Shown here piece after piece: positions 10,678 through 13,328 of a stretch of DNA of 13,328 bases (positions are counted from its first letter, which is position 1; each line of letters starts with the position of its first letter). A program made the translations under genes and the position numbers. The notes under the pieces are model-generated. The model made no database searches, was not told the origin of the DNA, and saw only the letters and a program-made list of their open reading frames with translations. This stretch comes from a bacterium (GTDB taxonomy: Bacteria; Patescibacteriota; Patescibacteriia; Patescibacteriales; Patescibacteriaceae), in contig JAKAFD010000020.1 of assembly GCA_021818075.1 (NCBI GenBank), positions 1-13,328 on the forward strand, written 5' to 3'.

Positions 10678-11325
10678 ATATTCTTTTAAACTACTGCTGA
10701 TAAAGTCGTCTGCGGCTAAAAAGAACTTAAGAGGAAGGTATTTAATATCGGCTAATTTAACGCCGACTTCCTTTGTTTCACAGGTCGGTAAATTGACCAA
10801 TGGCAAAAAATTATTGCTAGCAAAAGGGCCGTAAATTTTAACCTGATCAGAAGCATCGCTGTTAATTGCCACCAACTCAAAACAAAAACTAACCGTTTCA
10901 CAGCCATAGCGATCAAAAAATTTACGGGCATTATTATCGGTCGAAAAAGAAAACAGATAATTGCCGCCCGGCGGAATAACAAATTTCCTTCCCCCAACTG
11001 CTGCCAAGTTGGCGGCAAAAAAATCACTACCAAACAACCAAACCGTTTTAATGCTGTCAAACAATAAAGCGTCTGTGCTTTTATTGGCGACCTTAAACCA
11101 AACGCAAAAATCCTTAAATGATTGGCCGTAATTATCCATTTGATTATCAATGGGGTTAAGCGCCGGATCATAGTCGCCATCAAACCGATAGGCGCAAACC
11201 TTTGCCACCTGTCCGCTAACTTCCAAATCTCTTTCCAGCACACCCTGCGGTTCGCAACTATAAACAATGCCGGCTAAAATCAAAACAATGCCGGCTAAAA
11301 TCCCCAGCCAACTGATTACCTTCAT
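10663..11325 (-). CDS. Membrane-anchored extracytoplasmic protein, unknown function
   Basis: 220 residues from ATG 11325, with a strong AGGAGG (11332-11337) 6 bases upstream. The N-terminus is a hydrophobic helix (about residues 4-22) ending in IVYSC24, followed by a polar domain. Tyr at position -2 makes a lipobox unlikely, so a signal anchor or ordinary signal peptide is more probable. The rest is beta-rich looking (FCVWFKVANKSTDALLFDSI, FVIPPGGNYLFSFSTDN, YGCETVSFCFELVAI), as in secreted Ig-like or DUF4352-like domains, but I cannot assign a family. Six further cysteines lie in the outer domain and could form disulfides. The helix contains an exact internal repeat, ILAGIV-L-ILAGIV. It lies 37 bases downstream of miaA in the same direction and may be read through from it. 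Confidence 0.6.
   Translation of the reverse strand: MKVISWLGILAGIVLILAGIVYSCEPQGVLERDLEVSGQVAKVCAYRFDGDYDPALNPIDNQMDNYGQSFKDFCVWFKVANKSTDALLFDSIKTVWLFGSDFFAANLAAVGGRKFVIPPGGNYLFSFSTDNNARKFFDRYGCETVSFCFELVAINSDASDQVKIYGPFASNNFLPLVNLPTCETKEVGVKLADIKYLPLKFFLAADDFISSSLKEYQKNK
11262..11302. repeat. 21-nt period tandem duplication in the signal-anchor helix
   Basis: A 20-base unit (11262-11281) is repeated exactly at 11283-11302, core CAATGCCGGCTAAAATC. The period of 21 keeps the frame and duplicates seven residues (ILAGIVL) of the membrane helix. The identical DNA suggests a recent slippage duplication. Confidence 0.85.
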
Positions 11326-11362
11326 TAACTGCCTCCTTTTATTTATTAAATTTTATAATGTG

Positions 11363-12394
11363 CTACTTTAAAAATTTTTTTGTTTTACTTAAAATATTTT
11401 GATACTTATTTTCCCAATTAATTTTAGCGCCTTGTTTCTCCCAGCGCCGGAACCAGGTCAGCTGGCGCTTAGCAAACTGCCGGATAGCCGTATTTAACTT
11501 AATAAACATTTCATCATAATCCAGTTTTTCTTGCAAGTACTGGGCGATAAATTTGTATTCCAAGCCAAAACTTTCCAATCGCTTATAACTAACGCCTTCG
11601 TCATACAGCCCTTGAACTTCTTCAACCATTGCTTCTTTTTCCAGACGTTCTTTCAGCCGCTTGGCAATTCTTTGCGCCAATACCTCTTTCGGCCATTTAA
11701 GCCCTATCAACAAAAAATTATAGTTTGGCCTAGTCGTTTTTTCTTCTCCTCGTTGCGCGTTGCGCGTTGCGCGTTGCGTGACTTCAATATACCGAATCAG
11801 CCGCCGCTTATTATTTTTGTCGCTATTATTCAACTTAGCAAAAAACACTTTATTTTGTTTGGCTAAAATTTTCTGCAACTCGATCAAAGTTTTCCGCTCC
11901 AGTTTGGCGCGCAATTTGGCGTCCGGTTTAGCCGTTGATAGCTGATAATTATCCACAATCGCCTGCAAATACAAGCCCGAACCGCCGACCACAATCGGCA
12001 GTTTTTTTCTCTTTAAAATATCGTCAATCGCCTTAAAAGCTAACTTTTGGTATTGCGCCAAATCAAAAACTTCCTTAGGGTCGGCCACATCAATCAAATG
12101 ATAAGGAATTTTTATCTTGTCATGCTGGAGCGAAGCGATAGCATCTCCGTTTCTATGAGATTCTATCGCTCCCTGCGGTCGCTCCAGAATGACAGGGGTT
12201 TTTGATTTTTGACCCTTGATTTCTATTTCATATTCTTTTAGGTCTTTGCCCGTTCCCACGTCCATGCCGCGATAAACCTGTCGCGAATCGGCGCTGATGA
12301 TTTCGCCTTGGAGCGCTTTGGCTAATTTAACGCCGACGGCGGTTTTACCGCTGGCGGTCGGGCCTAAAATAACAATCACTTTTTTATCGGACAT
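11363..12394 (-). CDS. miaA: tRNA dimethylallyltransferase MiaA
   Basis: 343 residues, longer than the usual 300-315. P-loop GPTASGKT (11-18), ISADSRQVYRGMDVGTGK (33-50) with the catalytic-region Asp and the tRNA-binding loop, YHLIDV (98-103), VVGGSGLYL (135-143), RYIEV (201-205), and RQLTWFRRW near the C-terminus all match MiaA. It adds a dimethylallyl group to A37 of tRNAs reading UNN codons (i6A37). Two unusual tracts add length: residues 68-92 are encoded by a 75-bp palindromic element, and residues 206-214 (TQRATRNAQ) by a 7-nt tandem repeat. Both lie in frame between conserved blocks, so the enzyme is probably active. The first codons overlap the end of miaB by 11 bases, so the two are cotranscribed. 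It stops with TAG, unlike the TAA stops of its neighbours. Confidence 0.93.
   Translation of the reverse strand: MSDKKVIVILGPTASGKTAVGVKLAKALQGEIISADSRQVYRGMDVGTGKDLKEYEIEIKGQKSKTPVILERPQGAIESHRNGDAIASLQHDKIKIPYHLIDVADPKEVFDLAQYQKLAFKAIDDILKRKKLPIVVGGSGLYLQAIVDNYQLSTAKPDAKLRAKLERKTLIELQKILAKQNKVFFAKLNNSDKNNKRRLIRYIEVTQRATRNAQRGEEKTTRPNYNFLLIGLKWPKEVLAQRIAKRLKERLEKEAMVEEVQGLYDEGVSYKRLESFGLEYKFIAQYLQEKLDYDEMFIKLNTAIRQFAKRQLTWFRRWEKQGAKINWENKYQNILSKTKKFLK
11752..11778. repeat. Heptanucleotide tandem repeat inside miaA
   Basis: GTTGCGC is repeated three times followed by six bases of a fourth copy. Because 7 is not a multiple of 3, one unit encodes in all three frames over 21 nt (coding strand residues 206-214 of MiaA). 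Gain or loss of one unit would shift the miaA frame. Confidence 0.9.
12119..12193. repeat. 75-bp in-frame palindromic element inside miaA
   Basis: GTCATGCTGGAGCGA (12119-12133) is mirrored by TCGCTCCAGAATGAC (12179-12193) with one mismatch. AGCGATAGCATCTC (12134-12147) is mirrored by GAGATTCTATCGCT (12157-12170), also with one mismatch. An 8-base segment on one side is unpaired. The total of 75 bases equals 25 codons (MiaA residues 68-92, from VILERPQG to LQHD). It resembles in principle the Rickettsia palindromic elements that insert in frame into genes. Confidence 0.8.
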
Positions 12395-13328
12395 ATTCGC
12401 CGTTTAAGCCAAAAGGTTTGGCTTCTTTTATTTTAACTTGCGCAAACTTGCCCAACAAGCCCGCTGCCTTAAACTTAACCGTTATAAACTGCTCGTTTTT
12501 ACCCAAGCACCAGCCGTTTCTTTCCTCATCAACCAACACTTTAACGGTTTGACCGACAAACTTCTGATTAAATTCCAAAGCGGTTTGTTTTAAAATTTCG
12601 TTTAATTCTTCCTCGCGCTGTTTTTTTTCAGCCGCGCTGACATCATCTGTTAATTTGGCGGCGGTGGTGTTGGGCCGCGGACTGTACTGGGCCAAATAAG
12701 CCATGCTAAAGCCGGCCTGTTCCATTAACTTTTTGGAATTATTAAATTGCGCCTCGCTTTCGCCCGGGAAACCGACAATGATGTCGGTGCTGACGCTGGC
12801 TGGCGGTCCGCCAGCTGGCGGATTGGCTCTGATTTTTTTAACCAAGTTTAAAAATTGCTCCGCGGTATATTTACGGTTCATTAATTTTAAAATATCATCG
12901 TCGCCCGATTGCGCGGCAATATGCCAGTGACGGCAAATTTTCTTGCTGGCGGCTACCGTATCAATCAATTTATCGCTTAAGTCCTTGGGGTGGCTGGTGG
13001 CAAACCTAAGCCAAAAATCGCCGTCAATCGCATCAACCATTTTTAACAAAGCGGGGAAGTCAACATCGCCCGACTTATAGCTATTAACATTTTGCGCGAT
13101 TAAAATAATTTCTTTGTAGCCATGAGCAACTAGGCGCCGCACTTCGTCTAAAATTTCTTCATGCCCCCGATAAACTTCTCGGCCGCGCGCGTAAGGCACG
13201 ACGCAGTAGGCGCAAAAATTATTACAGCCATTGCCGATAGGCACATAGGCGCTGAAAGCCGATTGATATTTGGCCTGCAAGCTTAAATAGCCGGCATTGG
13301 AGCCATTATCGGCTTCCAGGCCCAGCTT
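12384..13328 (-). CDS. miaB: tRNA-2-methylthio-N6-dimethylallyladenosine synthase MiaB (5' part missing)
   Basis: 314 codons are visible and the frame is open to the right edge, so the N-terminal methylthiotransferase domain with its own cluster cysteines is cut off. Visible residues 35-42 hold the radical SAM motif GCNNFCAYC (Cys-x3-Cys-x2-Cys), followed by VVPYARGREVYR. SHPKDLSDKLID, HIAAQSGDDDILKLMNRKY and STDIIVGFPGES are core radical SAM segments. The last 60 residues (VGQTVKVLVDEERNGWCLGKNEQF onward) are the TRAM RNA-binding domain. The enzyme adds a methylthio group to i6A37, the product of MiaA, whose gene overlaps its end by 11 bases. A MtaB-type t6A enzyme is the main alternative; adjacency to miaA favours MiaB. 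A palindrome adds a few residues (NPPAGGPPAS) before the STDIIVGFPG strand. Confidence 0.9.
   Translation of the reverse strand, partial: KLGLEADNGSNAGYLSLQAKYQSAFSAYVPIGNGCNNFCAYCVVPYARGREVYRGHEEILDEVRRLVAHGYKEIILIAQNVNSYKSGDVDFPALLKMVDAIDGDFWLRFATSHPKDLSDKLIDTVAASKKICRHWHIAAQSGDDDILKLMNRKYTAEQFLNLVKKIRANPPAGGPPASVSTDIIVGFPGESEAQFNNSKKLMEQAGFSMAYLAQYSPRPNTTAAKLTDDVSAAEKKQREEELNEILKQTALEFNQKFVGQTVKVLVDEERNGWCLGKNEQFITVKFKAAGLLGKFAQVKIKEAKPFGLNGEYVR
12799..12822. repeat. Palindromic insert inside miaB
   Basis: TCCGCCAGCTGGCGGA (12807-12822) is a perfect 16-bp palindrome. GCTGGCGG (12799-12806) precedes it and can also pair with its left half, so two alternative hairpins exist. It encodes the proline/glycine stretch PPAGGPPA where most MiaB proteins have a shorter loop. 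Confidence 0.75.

Noticed and set aside
10752..11267. Second minus-strand frame within the 10663-11325 gene
   Set aside because: It is a frame-shifted shadow: the other frame has AGGAGG, a signal helix and a sensible composition.
11752..11778. CRISPR or other array
   Set aside because: The repeated unit is 7 nt with no spacers; no CRISPR-like array occurs in the window.

Overview
The window (about 13.3 kb, moderate GC with AT-rich spacers) looks like a chromosomal segment of a Candidate Phyla Radiation (Patescibacteria) genome, most likely Parcubacteria-like. This is inference from the gene set, not a database match. The clues are compact mixed-direction operons of core genes, a double-length ThyX-like protein, a small GIY-YIG nuclease on its own element, GatB-dependent amidation, a fermentative lactate/malate dehydrogenase, and core genes that mostly lack Shine-Dalgarno (SD) sites. 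The standard code fits, and nearly all stops are TAA.

Left part (1-885): a partial unknown gene runs off the left edge on the minus strand. Behind it lies a 677-base stretch without a convincing protein gene. It is not empty: on the minus strand it holds two tandem promoter-hairpin-terminator units of about 210 nt each, which look like structured RNAs. The upstream promoter is divergent from a strong secE promoter.

886-3377 (+): secE, nusG, rplK and rplA, the classical protein-export/elongation/L11-L1 block. Between nusG and rplK sits a small two-helix membrane protein enclosed by a 23-bp near-perfect inverted repeat. Folded leaders precede rplK and rplA, and two terminator hairpins close the unit.

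3382-8011: a minus-strand divergent HD-like protein faces away from a plus-strand deoxynucleotide operon: double ThyX, a P-loop nucleotide kinase, a thymidylate-kinase-like protein and dUTPase. dUTPase makes dUMP, ThyX would methylate it to dTMP, and Tmk would phosphorylate dTMP. A GIY-YIG nuclease gene with 20-bp perfect terminal inverted repeats and a 4-bp TATG target duplication has landed between tmk and dut. A minus-strand three-helix membrane protein follows.

8184-10664 (+): gatB (Asp/Glu-tRNA amidotransferase subunit B) overlaps by 14 bases with an L-lactate/malate-dehydrogenase-family gene and ends in a terminator.

10663-13328 (-): miaB (partial, runs off the right edge) overlaps miaA; together they make the i6A/ms2i6A modification at tRNA position 37. 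A membrane-anchored protein of unknown role follows. Both mia genes carry in-frame palindromic inserts, and miaA also has a 7-nt tandem repeat.

The most noteworthy items are the GIY-YIG inverted-repeat element with its start-codon-duplicating target site, the inverted-repeat cassette between nusG and rplK, the tandem minus-strand RNAs, the in-frame palindrome in miaA, and the ThyX fusion whose catalytic motifs are divided between its halves.
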